Positions 1 through 6,547 of a DNA stretch of 45,512 bases are shown in pieces. The DNA is from Bacteroidales bacterium. Its GTDB lineage: Bacteria; Bacteroidota; Bacteroidia; Bacteroidales; F082. Made by a program: the position numbers and the translations under genes. Location: assembly GCA_017553625.1 (NCBI GenBank), contig JAFZKP010000048.1, positions 1 to 45,512 of the forward strand. The letters are read 5' to 3'. Position 1 is the stretch's first letter. Each line of letters begins with the position of its first letter. The notes beneath the pieces were generated by a model, which was not told the origin of the DNA, did no database searches, and saw only the letters and a list, made by a program, of their open reading frames with translations.

Positions 1-1
1 G

Positions 2-439
2 CACTTCCCGCCACTCGACTGCTACTACGCGGTTCTCACGGTGACAGGCGAGGACGGCGATGCGATAAACTTCGGACTCGTCGACAGGATAGGCGGCGGC
101 ATGAACTTCAGCAGCGAGGAGAGCATGGTGTTCGAGAAGAATGCCGTGGCAGGCGACATCGAGAACCCATACGAGGTGAGGTTCAGCACAGCATCGAACG
201 CCCAGATGACGTTCAGCATGTACCCGAACCCTGTGGAGAAGGGCAGGACGACAACGCTTGACATCCCCGAGACCGAAACGGTGACGGAGGTCGTCATCAC
301 CGACATCCTTGGCACCGTCATCCGTCGCGACACCGATGGCGGCAGGGAAGTCAAGGGACTGACGACACGCGGCGTGTACGACATCCAAGTCTTCACCGCC
401 TCAGGCAACGTTTATCACAGCAGACTAATCGTAAAATAA
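2..439 (+). CDS. T9SS-secreted protein, C-terminal fragment (5' end outside window)
   Basis: The reading frame is open from base 2 and ends with TAA at 437-439, so only the last ~145 residues are seen. The C-terminal ~75 residues have the look of a type A T9SS sorting domain: a FSMYPNPVEKG start, a central VVITDILGTVIRR strand and a GVYDIQVFTASG...SRLIVK end. Such domains direct export through the type IX system and are removed at the cell surface. The visible part upstream (LVDRIGGGMNF) gives no family. Function of the mature protein is unknown. An 8-base tandem repeat follows directly after the stop. Confidence 0.8.
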   Translation, partial: HFPPLDCYYAVLTVTGEDGDAINFGLVDRIGGGMNFSSEESMVFEKNAVAGDIENPYEVRFSTASNAQMTFSMYPNPVEKGRTTTLDIPETETVTEVVITDILGTVIRRDTDGGREVKGLTTRGVYDIQVFTASGNVYHSRLIVK

Positions 440-440
440 A

Positions 441-503
441 AACTGACTAACTGATTAACTGATTAACTGACTAACTGACTAACTGACTAACTGGTTAACT
501 GAC
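441..503. repeat. 8-bp tandem repeat (AACTGAYT)n
   Basis: Seven full units and one partial unit of AACTGACT/AACTGATT (one unit AACTGGTT) fill the gap between the T9SS cargo gene and the convergent murB. The last unit supplies the final serine codon and the stop codon of murB (495-503 read on the minus strand). A related run lies upstream of htpG near 8512-8550. Confidence 0.9.
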
Positions 504-1637
504 AATATTGACTTCCGGTTTTATTTCAATACCGAACTTGTCTCTCACGGAATCTTGGATTTTCTTCATCAGATCCAAGATTTCTTTTGGTTTGCCGCCA
601 CCGTAATGCACCAGGACGAGCGCCTGCTTGTCCCACACTCCGATGTGGTTCTCGCGATAGCCTTTCCAACCCGCCTTGTCAATGAGCCAACCGCTGGGGA
701 TTTTTACTAATTCAGGAGATTTCTCCACTTCGCTTCGCTTCGTTGTATCGTTGTCATTCCGAGCGCAGCGAGGAATCTCGTTCTGTGTGGCAGATACTTG
801 ATAAGATGGCACATCTGGATATAATTCCTTGATTTCCAGATATTTGTCTTTTTCGACGATGGCGTTCTGGAAAAAACTCCCAACGCTCCCCACAACCCCG
901 ACTTCGGGCAGCTTCTCGGCACGTATCGCCTTCACGGTTGCAGCGACGTCATGAATTGTCGGGTTTGTTATGTTGTTTTTAATCAAATAATTGCGAATAT
1001 TGCCGTAATCCAATTTCAATTCACCATTTTTTTCCAAAATGAAATCGACGGCAAAAATCAAAATATATTTTAATTTTTTAAAAATGGAATTGCGGTATGA
1101 AAACCTGCATTCTTCATTGCTGAAAATCTTGGTTTCGCCTGTTGTTAAATCAATCGTATGAACCTTATAAATTGTATCTTTGACCTCGGCGCCGTATGCC
1201 CCGATATTTTGAACAGGGGCAGCTCCGACCTTTCCGGGAATGTCGGCAAGGTTTTCCAAACCGTAATAATTCTTCGAGACGGTGTAATCGACGAAATCTT
1301 TCCATACCTCGCCGCAATAACACCGAATCTTGACGTTTTCGTCGGTTTCATCAATGGTTTCGATGCCTTTCAGATTCGGATAAACCACAAAACCGTCGTA
1401 AAATTCATCGGAGAAAAGGACGTTACTGCCACCACTAAGTATCAATATCCGTTGTAATTCCTGGTGATGTATTTGGTCTTCGGTATAGACGCGATTCATT
1501 GTGTCTCTGCACTGCACAAATTCAGGATTACGTATTAAATCAAGAACATCATCCATTGTTTTCAATTCCTGAAAATATTTTGCTCTCACGTCGAAACCGA
1601 ATGTGTTTAATTCACGCAACGAAAAATTTTTCTCCAT
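495..1637 (-). CDS. murB: UDP-N-acetylenolpyruvoylglucosamine reductase MurB, with in-frame repeat insertion
   Basis: MurB uses NADPH and FAD to reduce UDP-GlcNAc-enolpyruvate to UDP-MurNAc, the second committed step of peptidoglycan synthesis in the cytoplasm. The N-terminal FAD-binding half contains ILSGGSNVLF and LADIPGKVGAAPVQNIGAYG. The catalytic-serine loop is GSVGSFFQN, and the C-terminal IKPEVNIVS carries the conserved glutamate. Start: the ATG at 1637 (MEKNFSLREL) is preferred over an upstream ATG at 1682, because a TAttTTTG promoter element lies between them at 1653-1660. At 380 residues it is longer than usual, because ~22-27 residues (about 285-310) between the YPDVPSYQV and VKIPSGWLID stretches are encoded by a dispersed palindromic repeat. 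The stop codon lies in an 8-bp tandem repeat. Function is probably intact, since every conserved block is present. Confidence 0.93.
   Translation of the reverse strand: MEKNFSLRELNTFGFDVRAKYFQELKTMDDVLDLIRNPEFVQCRDTMNRVYTEDQIHHQELQRILILSGGSNVLFSDEFYDGFVVYPNLKGIETIDETDENVKIRCYCGEVWKDFVDYTVSKNYYGLENLADIPGKVGAAPVQNIGAYGAEVKDTIYKVHTIDLTTGETKIFSNEECRFSYRNSIFKKLKYILIFAVDFILEKNGELKLDYGNIRNYLIKNNITNPTIHDVAATVKAIRAEKLPEVGVVGSVGSFFQNAIVEKDKYLEIKELYPDVPSYQVSATQNEIPRCARNDNDTTKRSEVEKSPELVKIPSGWLIDKAGWKGYRENHIGVWDKQALVLVHYGGGKPKEILDLMKKIQDSVRDKFGIEIKPEVNIVS
716..779. repeat. Dispersed palindromic element inside murB
   Basis: On the minus strand it runs from GAGATTCCTCGCTGCGCTC to a second half ending GTGGAGAAATCTC, so the ends form an imperfect inverted repeat (GAGATT...AATCTC). 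Related halves occur at 9823-9909 and 43291-43440. Here it is read in frame as EIPRCARND...RSEVEKSPE within MurB. Confidence 0.8.
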
Positions 1638-1652
1638 TTCCGAAATTTTTTT

Positions 1653-1682
1653 CAAAAATAAAGAAAAATTGTTAAACGACAA
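1653..1682 (-). promoter_or_regulatory. Bacteroidetes-type promoter for murB
   Basis: On the minus strand TATTTTTG (-7, 1653-1660) follows GTTG (-33, 1679-1682) with an 18-base spacer. This places the transcript start close to the ATG at 1637 and excludes the longer start. Confidence 0.6.
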
Positions 1683-1722
1683 CGGAAAATCTGTATTTTT
1701 ATAGGTTGAAATTTAATCTGAT

Positions 1723-2838
1723 TTGAAACGTGTTATAGTGTCGGTAATCAACGACTTAGTGACCGATCAAAGGGTCAACAAGTCGTGTCTCACCTTGCAG
1801 AAGGCGGGGTTTGAGGTGCTTCTTGTGGGTCGCCGGCAACGCAAATCGCCCCCGATGGATGAGCGTCCTTACAAATCGCACCGAATGAAACTGTTGTTTG
1901 AGAAAGGTCCGCTTTTCTATGCCGAATTCAATATCAGACTTTTTATTTTTTTACTTTTCCATCGCTGCAATTGCTTGTTGTCCAATGACTTGGATACTTT
2001 GCTGCCTAATTTCTGGATTTCAAAGCTGAAACGCGTCCCGTTGATTTACGACAGTCATGAGTATTTTACGGAAGTGCCAGAACTCGTGAGCCGCCCGAAG
2101 GTTCAGCGTGTTTGGAAACGTATCGAGGAATATGTTGTGCCGAAATTGCCCGAGATGATAACGGTTTGCCAATCGATAGCGAATCTTTTCAATGAAAAAT
2201 ACGGCATAAAAGTGCATGTCATCCGCAACATCCCGATGCGTAAGATGCTGCCGGCTCCGGCTTCCCGTGAAGAAGTCGGTCTCGACCCCCAAAAACATAT
2301 CCTTGTGCTTCAAGGCTCTGGGATAAACATCCATCGCGGCTCCGAAGAACTTGTCGATGCTATGACTTATCTCGATGATTGCCAATTGGTTATCATCGGT
2401 GGCGGTGACGTGTTACCTATCTTGAAAGAGAAGGTCGCGGCAAAACATCTCGAAGACAGAGTGAAGTTCATGCCACGTATGCCGTACCAGAAAATGATGG
2501 CGATAACGCAGCTCGCAGAGCTCGGATTCACCCTCGACAAAGACACGAATCTGAACTATAGGTTCAGCCTGCCGAACAAACTGTTCGATTATATCCAGGC
2601 GGGTGTCCCGATTGTCGCGTCGCATCTGACAGAGATTGAGAGAATCATAACTTATTATAACATAGGCACTTTCATCGAAAATCATGCTCCTGAAGCCATC
2701 GCCGAAACGGTCAAAAACGCGTTGCGTGATGAAAATAAGTTGGAATTATGGAAAAATAACCTTATCTTTGCAGCGCAAGAGCTTTGTTGGGAAAACGAAG
2801 AGGAGGTTTTGTTGAAGATTTATGAGAAATACGTCTGA
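1723..2838 (+). CDS. GT4-family glycosyltransferase
   Basis: A 371-residue GT-B fold glycosyltransferase of the GT4 type. The N-terminal domain begins KRVIVSVINDLVTDQRVNK and contains a YDSHEYFTE motif. The C-terminal nucleotide-sugar domain has HILVLQGSGINIHRGSEELV, LVIIGGGD and FSLPNKLFDYIQAGVPIVAS. The start is a TTG at 1723, chosen because the first strand of the fold begins there and no upstream in-frame ATG fits. It overlaps the next glycosyltransferase by 17 bases, so the two are probably co-translated, suggesting a shared surface polysaccharide or glycolipid pathway. The donor and acceptor cannot be read from the sequence. Confidence 0.85.
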   Translation: MKRVIVSVINDLVTDQRVNKSCLTLQKAGFEVLLVGRRQRKSPPMDERPYKSHRMKLLFEKGPLFYAEFNIRLFIFLLFHRCNCLLSNDLDTLLPNFWISKLKRVPLIYDSHEYFTEVPELVSRPKVQRVWKRIEEYVVPKLPEMITVCQSIANLFNEKYGIKVHVIRNIPMRKMLPAPASREEVGLDPQKHILVLQGSGINIHRGSEELVDAMTYLDDCQLVIIGGGDVLPILKEKVAAKHLEDRVKFMPRMPYQKMMAITQLAELGFTLDKDTNLNYRFSLPNKLFDYIQAGVPIVASHLTEIERIITYYNIGTFIENHAPEAIAETVKNALRDENKLELWKNNLIFAAQELCWENEEEVLLKIYEKYV

Positions 2839-3949
2839 TAATCATATACATATAGTGAGTTTTGACATTCCGTGCCCTGTAAATTACGGTGGTGTCATTG
2901 ATGTGTTTTTCAAGCTTCAGGCGCTTGTCGAGCGTGGTTTCAAAGTTCATTTCCATTGTTTTGAATACGGCAGGGAGCATTCCAAGCGTCTTGAATCGTT
3001 GTGCGTTTCCGTTGATTATTACAAACGCGACATGTCGTTCTGGAAATTCTTCAGTGGCAAGCCGTATATCGTAACTTCAAGAATGTCAGAGGCTTTGATT
3101 CGGGATTTGCTCAAAGACGACTATCCGGTTCTGCTTGAAGGTCTGCACACTTGCGGCGTTCTTCTCGATGAGAGGATGCGCGGACGTAAGATTTTTGTGA
3201 GGGCGCATAATATGGAACACGAGTATTATCGTTATCTTGCAAAGACCGAGAAAAATCTCAGGAAAAAGCTGTTTTTGCGAATCGAATCCTCGAAATTGAA
3301 GAGATTTGAGTCTGTCTTGGCGAAAGCTATAGGTATCCTTGCCATCTCCAACAAGGATTACGAGTATTTCAAAAAGTCATTCAATAACGTTTATCTGATT
3401 CCTGCGTATGCCGGTTTCGACAAGGTCGACGTGCTTGAAGGTCTCGGTGACTACGTGCTTTACCATGGAAAACTTGACATTTCGGAGAATTACAATGCAG
3501 CGGAGTTTCTGATAAAAGAGGTGTTTAAGGATTCTGGCATCAAGTTTAAGATTGCTGGCATGAACCCGCCACGTCATCTGCTCGCGTGCGCTGAAAAAGA
3601 GCCGAATGTCGAAATTGTTGAGAACCCTGATGACGAGACGTTGCAGGAGCTGATTCGCAACGCCCAGATAAACATCCTTGTCACGGCGCAGTCCACGGGC
3701 TTGAAGCTGAAATTGCTGAACGCCTTGTTCAATGGACGTTATTGTGTTGTCAATGATAAGATGGTTGAGGGCTTGGATGTCAATGACTTATGTTATGTGG
3801 CAAACGACGCTGTGGAGATTAAGACCATCGTCTCCGACCTGATGACGAAGCCTTTTGTCGAAGAGCAGGTAGCCATCCGAAAGAGTAGGATGGAAGCTTT
3901 CTATAATTCATCACATTCCACCGACCGTCTCGTGGAGTTACTTGGATGA
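2822..3949 (+). CDS. Glycosyltransferase (GT-B fold, GT4-like)
   Basis: A 375-residue protein starting inside the end of the preceding glycosyltransferase gene. The N-terminal part (HIVSFDIPCPVNYGGVIDVF) fits the first Rossmann strand and glycine loop of GT-B enzymes that handle sugar chains. Later stretches such as VLYHGKLDISENYNAAEFLI, KFKIAGMNPP and LKLKLLNALFNGRYCVVND match the nucleotide-sugar half. It is more divergent than its neighbour, and substrates are unknown. Its last 12 bases overlap the end of the convergent ftsE gene. Confidence 0.78.
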   Translation: MRNTSDNHIHIVSFDIPCPVNYGGVIDVFFKLQALVERGFKVHFHCFEYGREHSKRLESLCVSVDYYKRDMSFWKFFSGKPYIVTSRMSEALIRDLLKDDYPVLLEGLHTCGVLLDERMRGRKIFVRAHNMEHEYYRYLAKTEKNLRKKLFLRIESSKLKRFESVLAKAIGILAISNKDYEYFKKSFNNVYLIPAYAGFDKVDVLEGLGDYVLYHGKLDISENYNAAEFLIKEVFKDSGIKFKIAGMNPPRHLLACAEKEPNVEIVENPDDETLQELIRNAQINILVTAQSTGLKLKLLNALFNGRYCVVNDKMVEGLDVNDLCYVANDAVEIKTIVSDLMTKPFVEEQVAIRKSRMEAFYNSSHSTDRLVELLG

Positions 3950-4609
3950 TTCTTTTATCGTGCCGTCGGCGCAGCTTATCACGCGCGAAGGGTATTTCAA
4001 GATAAGGTTGTAGTTGTGTGTCGCCATCAGAATGGTGGTTTTGTTTTCACGAATCTTCATTATGAGTTTCATGATGTCGTTGGTGGTCTCTGGGTCAAGG
4101 TTTCCTGTCGGCTCGTCTGCCAATATGACACTCGGGTTGTTGAGCAAGGCACGCGCTATCGCCACGCTTTGCTGCTCGCCGCCTGAAAGCTGGTGTGGCA
4201 TTGATTTTATCTTCCCTTGAAGTCCAACGAGTTGCAGAACCTCGTCGATGCGTTTGCTGATGCCGCTCTCTTCTTCCCATCCTGTGGCTTTAAGCACGAA
4301 AGAGAGGTTTTGCTCGACGTTTCTGTCGTAAAGAAGCTGGAAATCCTGAAACACTATTCCGATTTTCCTTCTCAGGAAAGGTATTTCTTTTCTTTTAATC
4401 TCATTGAGATTATATCCGGCAATGTTGAAGCTGCCGCTTTTTGCCGGTATGTCGGCGTACAAGGTCTTGAGCAGTGATGACTTTCCGGAGCCGCTGCGCC
4501 CGATGAGGTACACGAACTCGCCCTCGTTGATTTCGAGGTTAATATCTTTTAATATCAGTCTGTCGTGTTGGAAGACAGAACCATTTGTGATAGAGATTAT
4601 TGGAGTCAT
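3938..4609 (-). CDS. ftsE: Cell-division ABC transporter ATPase FtsE
   Basis: A 223-residue ABC ATPase of the FtsE/LolD/MacB group. Walker A is GRSGSGKS (37-44), the Q-loop lies in [10 protein letters not shown], the ABC signature is LSGGEQQ, Walker B is [10 protein letters not shown] and the switch histidine is in MATHNY. FtsE works with the membrane partner FtsX to activate peptidoglycan hydrolases at the division site. The length and the [20 protein letters not shown] start favour FtsE. No ftsX lies beside it in this window, as is often seen when ftsE and ftsX are split. LolD-type ATPases are the main alternative. Confidence 0.78.
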   Translation of the reverse strand: MTPIISITNGSVFQHDRLILKDINLEINEGEFVYLIGRSGSGKSSLLKTLYADIPAKSGSFNIAGYNLNEIKRKEIPFLRRKIGIVFQDFQLLYDRNVEQNLSFVLKATGWEEESGISKRIDEVLQLVGLQGKIKSMPHQLSGGEQQSVAIARALLNNPSVILADEPTGNLDPETTNDIMKLIMKIRENKTTILMATHNYNLILKYPSRVISCADGTIKESSK

Positions 4610-4613
4610 TATT

Positions 4614-4675
4614 AAATGTGTTTAATGTGTTGCTTCGCAAAATGTGTTACTTCGTAAAATGTGTTATTTCGCAAA
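4614..4675. repeat. Left repeat array: AATGTGT spacers with micro-hairpins
   Basis: Four AATGTG(T) copies (4615, 4624, 4641, 4658) alternate with 11-base micro-palindromes TTGCTTCGCAA, TTACTTCGTAA and TTATTTCGCAA. The array fills the space between the ftsE start and the stop codon of the four-helix-bundle gene. It is in opposite orientation to the array at 5041-5134. Confidence 0.85.
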
Positions 4676-5020
4676 TTAATCTGTTGATGATTTATATATG
4701 ATATAACTCAATAGTTTTATTATATTTTTTAGTTTTTCTTGTAATTCTTTTGTTGATGGATAATTTTCAGATTTATCACATAATATCAACCAGTATTTTG
4801 TTTCAATAGATTCTTTATGTGCTATTTTCAATTTGTGAATAAAATCGTTTTTACTTTCAGGTGATTGGGCTTCATGAATATTGGCTCCAATTGATGTTCC
4901 TGAACGTAATAATTGTTTTGATATTACATATTTGTTTGATTTGTCTAATATTTCACAAAATTTTATTATCTCAACAGCAAATTCAATGCTCAAATTTAAC
5001 AATACATTTTCTTGTTTCAT
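4676..5020 (-). CDS. Four-helix bundle protein (S23/IVS type)
   Basis: A 114-residue, all-helical protein of the family once called S23, encoded in intervening sequences of some 23S rRNA genes and as stand-alone genes in many Bacteroidetes. Typical signatures are a FAVEIIKFCE helix, the QLLRSGTSIGANIHEAQ block and KLKIAHKESIETKYWL. Relatives include the accessory Avd protein of diversity-generating retroelements, but no reverse transcriptase is nearby. The gene is clearly AT-richer than its neighbours and is bracketed by two inverted arrays of short hairpin repeats, which suggests it moved in as a cassette. The molecular role is unknown. Confidence 0.88.
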   Translation of the reverse strand: MKQENVLLNLSIEFAVEIIKFCEILDKSNKYVISKQLLRSGTSIGANIHEAQSPESKNDFIHKLKIAHKESIETKYWLILCDKSENYPSTKELQEKLKNIIKLLSYIIYKSSTD

Positions 5021-5040
5021 ATTTTTTTTGGTTTTTAAAA

Positions 5041-5134
5041 CACATTATTACACATTGGCCGAAGGCCCGCATTCAGCCTTTAGGCTGCACATTCAGCCGA
5101 TAGGCTGACACATTCAGCCTTTAGGCTGCACATT
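5041..5134. repeat. Right repeat array: CACATT spacers with micro-hairpins
   Basis: CACATT copies (5041, 5051, 5088, 5109, 5129) alternate with small palindromes: GGCCGAAGGCC (5057-5067), CAGCCTTTAGGCTG (5074-5087 and 5115-5128) and CAGCCGATAGGCTG (5094-5107). Read on the minus strand the spacer is AATGTG, the same word as in the left array at 4614-4675. The array ends two bases before the stop codon of the TPM-domain gene. Confidence 0.88.
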
Positions 5135-5136
5135 AA

Positions 5137-5949
5137 TCACCACTTCCCGCTTGCGCCGCCGCCACCGAAGTGACCGCCGCCAAAGCCTCCGAATCCGCCG
5201 CTTGAGCTGCTTGAGCCGCCGCCCCAACTGCTTGAGCCACCGTATCCGCCGCCACGATAACTGCCGCTACCTCCACTTTTGCCTCCACCTCTGCCAGTGA
5301 AAACACTTATTATATTTAGGAGAATTGCGATGAGGAATATACCTGCGATGAGTATGAAAAGTGCCAAGCCAACATATGTCTTGGTAGTCCATTCCTCGTC
5401 ATCTTCAGTATATTGAGCCGCGGTAAATTTGCCGGTTGACAATGCGATGATGTCGTCGCAAGCCTTGACGATGCCGCCGTAATAGTCGTTTTCCTTGAAA
5501 GCCGGAATCAACACATCATATATAATATGGTGACAAACCGCGTCGGTGAGATATTCTTCCATGCCGTATCCGGTCTGGATGGAACAATCGCCGCTTTCTT
5601 CCTCGGTCTTAGGCTTCACGAGAATCACGACACCGTTGTCTTCCTTGTTTCCAACACCCCATTTCTCGCCGAGTTGCTGCGCGTAGTCGTTGGAAGTGGT
5701 GCCGTCGAGGCTGGTGATGGTAACAACACAAATCTGTGTCGATGTGGTGTCGTTGAATTGCACCAGTTTGTTTTCTAGCGTTTGCACTTGCTCGTCTGTC
5801 AAAATGTTGGCGAAATCGTTGACAAGACGAGGCGGGTTAGGTCTTGCAGGAATGTTCTGCGCGAGACCGATGTTTACAAATAACAATAAACCCGTCAGGA
5901 CAAGGCATACCTTGTCCCAACGGCTTGTTTTATGTTTGGTATTCATCAT
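5137..5949 (-). CDS. TPM-domain membrane protein (YgcG family)
   Basis: A 270-residue exported protein. A signal segment (residues ~12-30, ending GLAQ) is followed by a TPM domain (LVNDFANILT... to ~170), a membrane helix near residues 190-215 (ALFILIAGIFLIAILLNII) and a glycine/serine-rich tail ending FGGGGASGKW. TPM domains bind phosphate-like ligands or metal and are linked to quality control of envelope proteins; the exact role is unknown. Its start overlaps the lemA stop by one base (TAATG), the common lemA-TPM pairing. Oddity: the signal peptide contains a dispersed palindrome read in frame (5898-5918). Confidence 0.87.
   Translation of the reverse strand: MMNTKHKTSRWDKVCLVLTGLLLFVNIGLAQNIPARPNPPRLVNDFANILTDEQVQTLENKLVQFNDTTSTQICVVTITSLDGTTSNDYAQQLGEKWGVGNKEDNGVVILVKPKTEEESGDCSIQTGYGMEEYLTDAVCHHIIYDVLIPAFKENDYYGGIVKACDDIIALSTGKFTAAQYTEDDEEWTTKTYVGLALFILIAGIFLIAILLNIISVFTGRGGGKSGGSGSYRGGGYGGSSSWGGGSSSSSGGFGGFGGGHFGGGGASGKW
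5898..5918. repeat. Dispersed palindrome in the TPM gene signal peptide
   Basis: GGACAAGG-CATA-CCTTGTCC, a near-perfect palindrome of the same family as that at 14996-15016. It encodes WDKVCLVL of the signal sequence. Confidence 0.75.
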
Positions 5950-6530
5950 TAGAATTGGACTTTTGGAGCTGTTTCAGCACCGGCTTGTGCCTTGAAATAA
6001 GCTACTTTCTCGAAACCGAACATGTTCGCGATGATGTTACGAGGGAACATCCTGATGCTCTGGTTGTATTCCTGTGCAGTCTCGTTGAATTTCTTGCGTT
6101 CCACGGTGATGCGGTTCTCAGTGCCCTCGAGCTGTGACTGAAGAGCGAGGAAGTTCTCGTTTGCTTTCAAATCAGGATAAGCCTCTTTGACGGCAAGGAG
6201 TTTGCTCAATGCGCCTGACAACTGGTCTTGCGCGGCCTGGAACTGTTCAAGTTGTTCAGGAGTGATGTTGCTCGGATCAATTGTGATGCTTGTTGCTTTG
6301 GCACGAGCATCAACGACGGCAGTAAAAGTGCCTTCTTCGTGTGCCGCATAGCCTTTCACTGTTTCCACGAGGTTAGGGATGAGGTCTGCACGACGCTGAT
6401 ACACGTTCTCGACCTGTGCCCACTGTGACTCAACAGCTTCCTGTTTCTTGACCAATCCGTTGTACATGCCGAAAGTCAGCAATAATACTAACGCGATTAC
6501 TACAATTGTGATGATGGTTGACTTTTTCAT
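5949..6530 (-). CDS. lemA: LemA family protein
   Basis: A 193-residue protein with one N-terminal membrane helix (residues ~5-25, IITIVVIALVLLLTFGMYNG) and a helical extracytoplasmic domain. Family landmarks are VENVYQRRADLIPNLVETVKGYAAHE, the FLALQSQLEGTENRI block and a C-terminal FPRNIIANMFGFEKVAYF (cited here in parts of the family pattern). LemA proteins commonly sit beside TPM-domain genes, as here, and are thought to serve envelope protein quality control. Their biochemistry is unsettled. It lies 17 bases after htpG, so a stress-linked operon htpG-lemA-TPM is likely. Confidence 0.92.
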   Translation of the reverse strand: MKKSTIITIVVIALVLLLTFGMYNGLVKKQEAVESQWAQVENVYQRRADLIPNLVETVKGYAAHEEGTFTAVVDARAKATSITIDPSNITPEQLEQFQAAQDQLSGALSKLLAVKEAYPDLKANENFLALQSQLEGTENRITVERKKFNETAQEYNQSIRMFPRNIIANMFGFEKVAYFKAQAGAETAPKVQF

Positions 6531-6547
6531 TTGTTTATTGTTTAAAG

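Noticed and set aside
1723-1725. Apparent absence of an ATG start for the first glycosyltransferase as a sign of a broken gene
   Set aside because: TTG at 1723 fits the family N-terminus exactly and the frame is intact to a normal end.
4676-5020. Diversity-generating retroelement (Avd-like protein)
   Set aside because: No reverse transcriptase, template repeat or variable repeat was found nearby. The S23-type family membership is enough to explain the protein.
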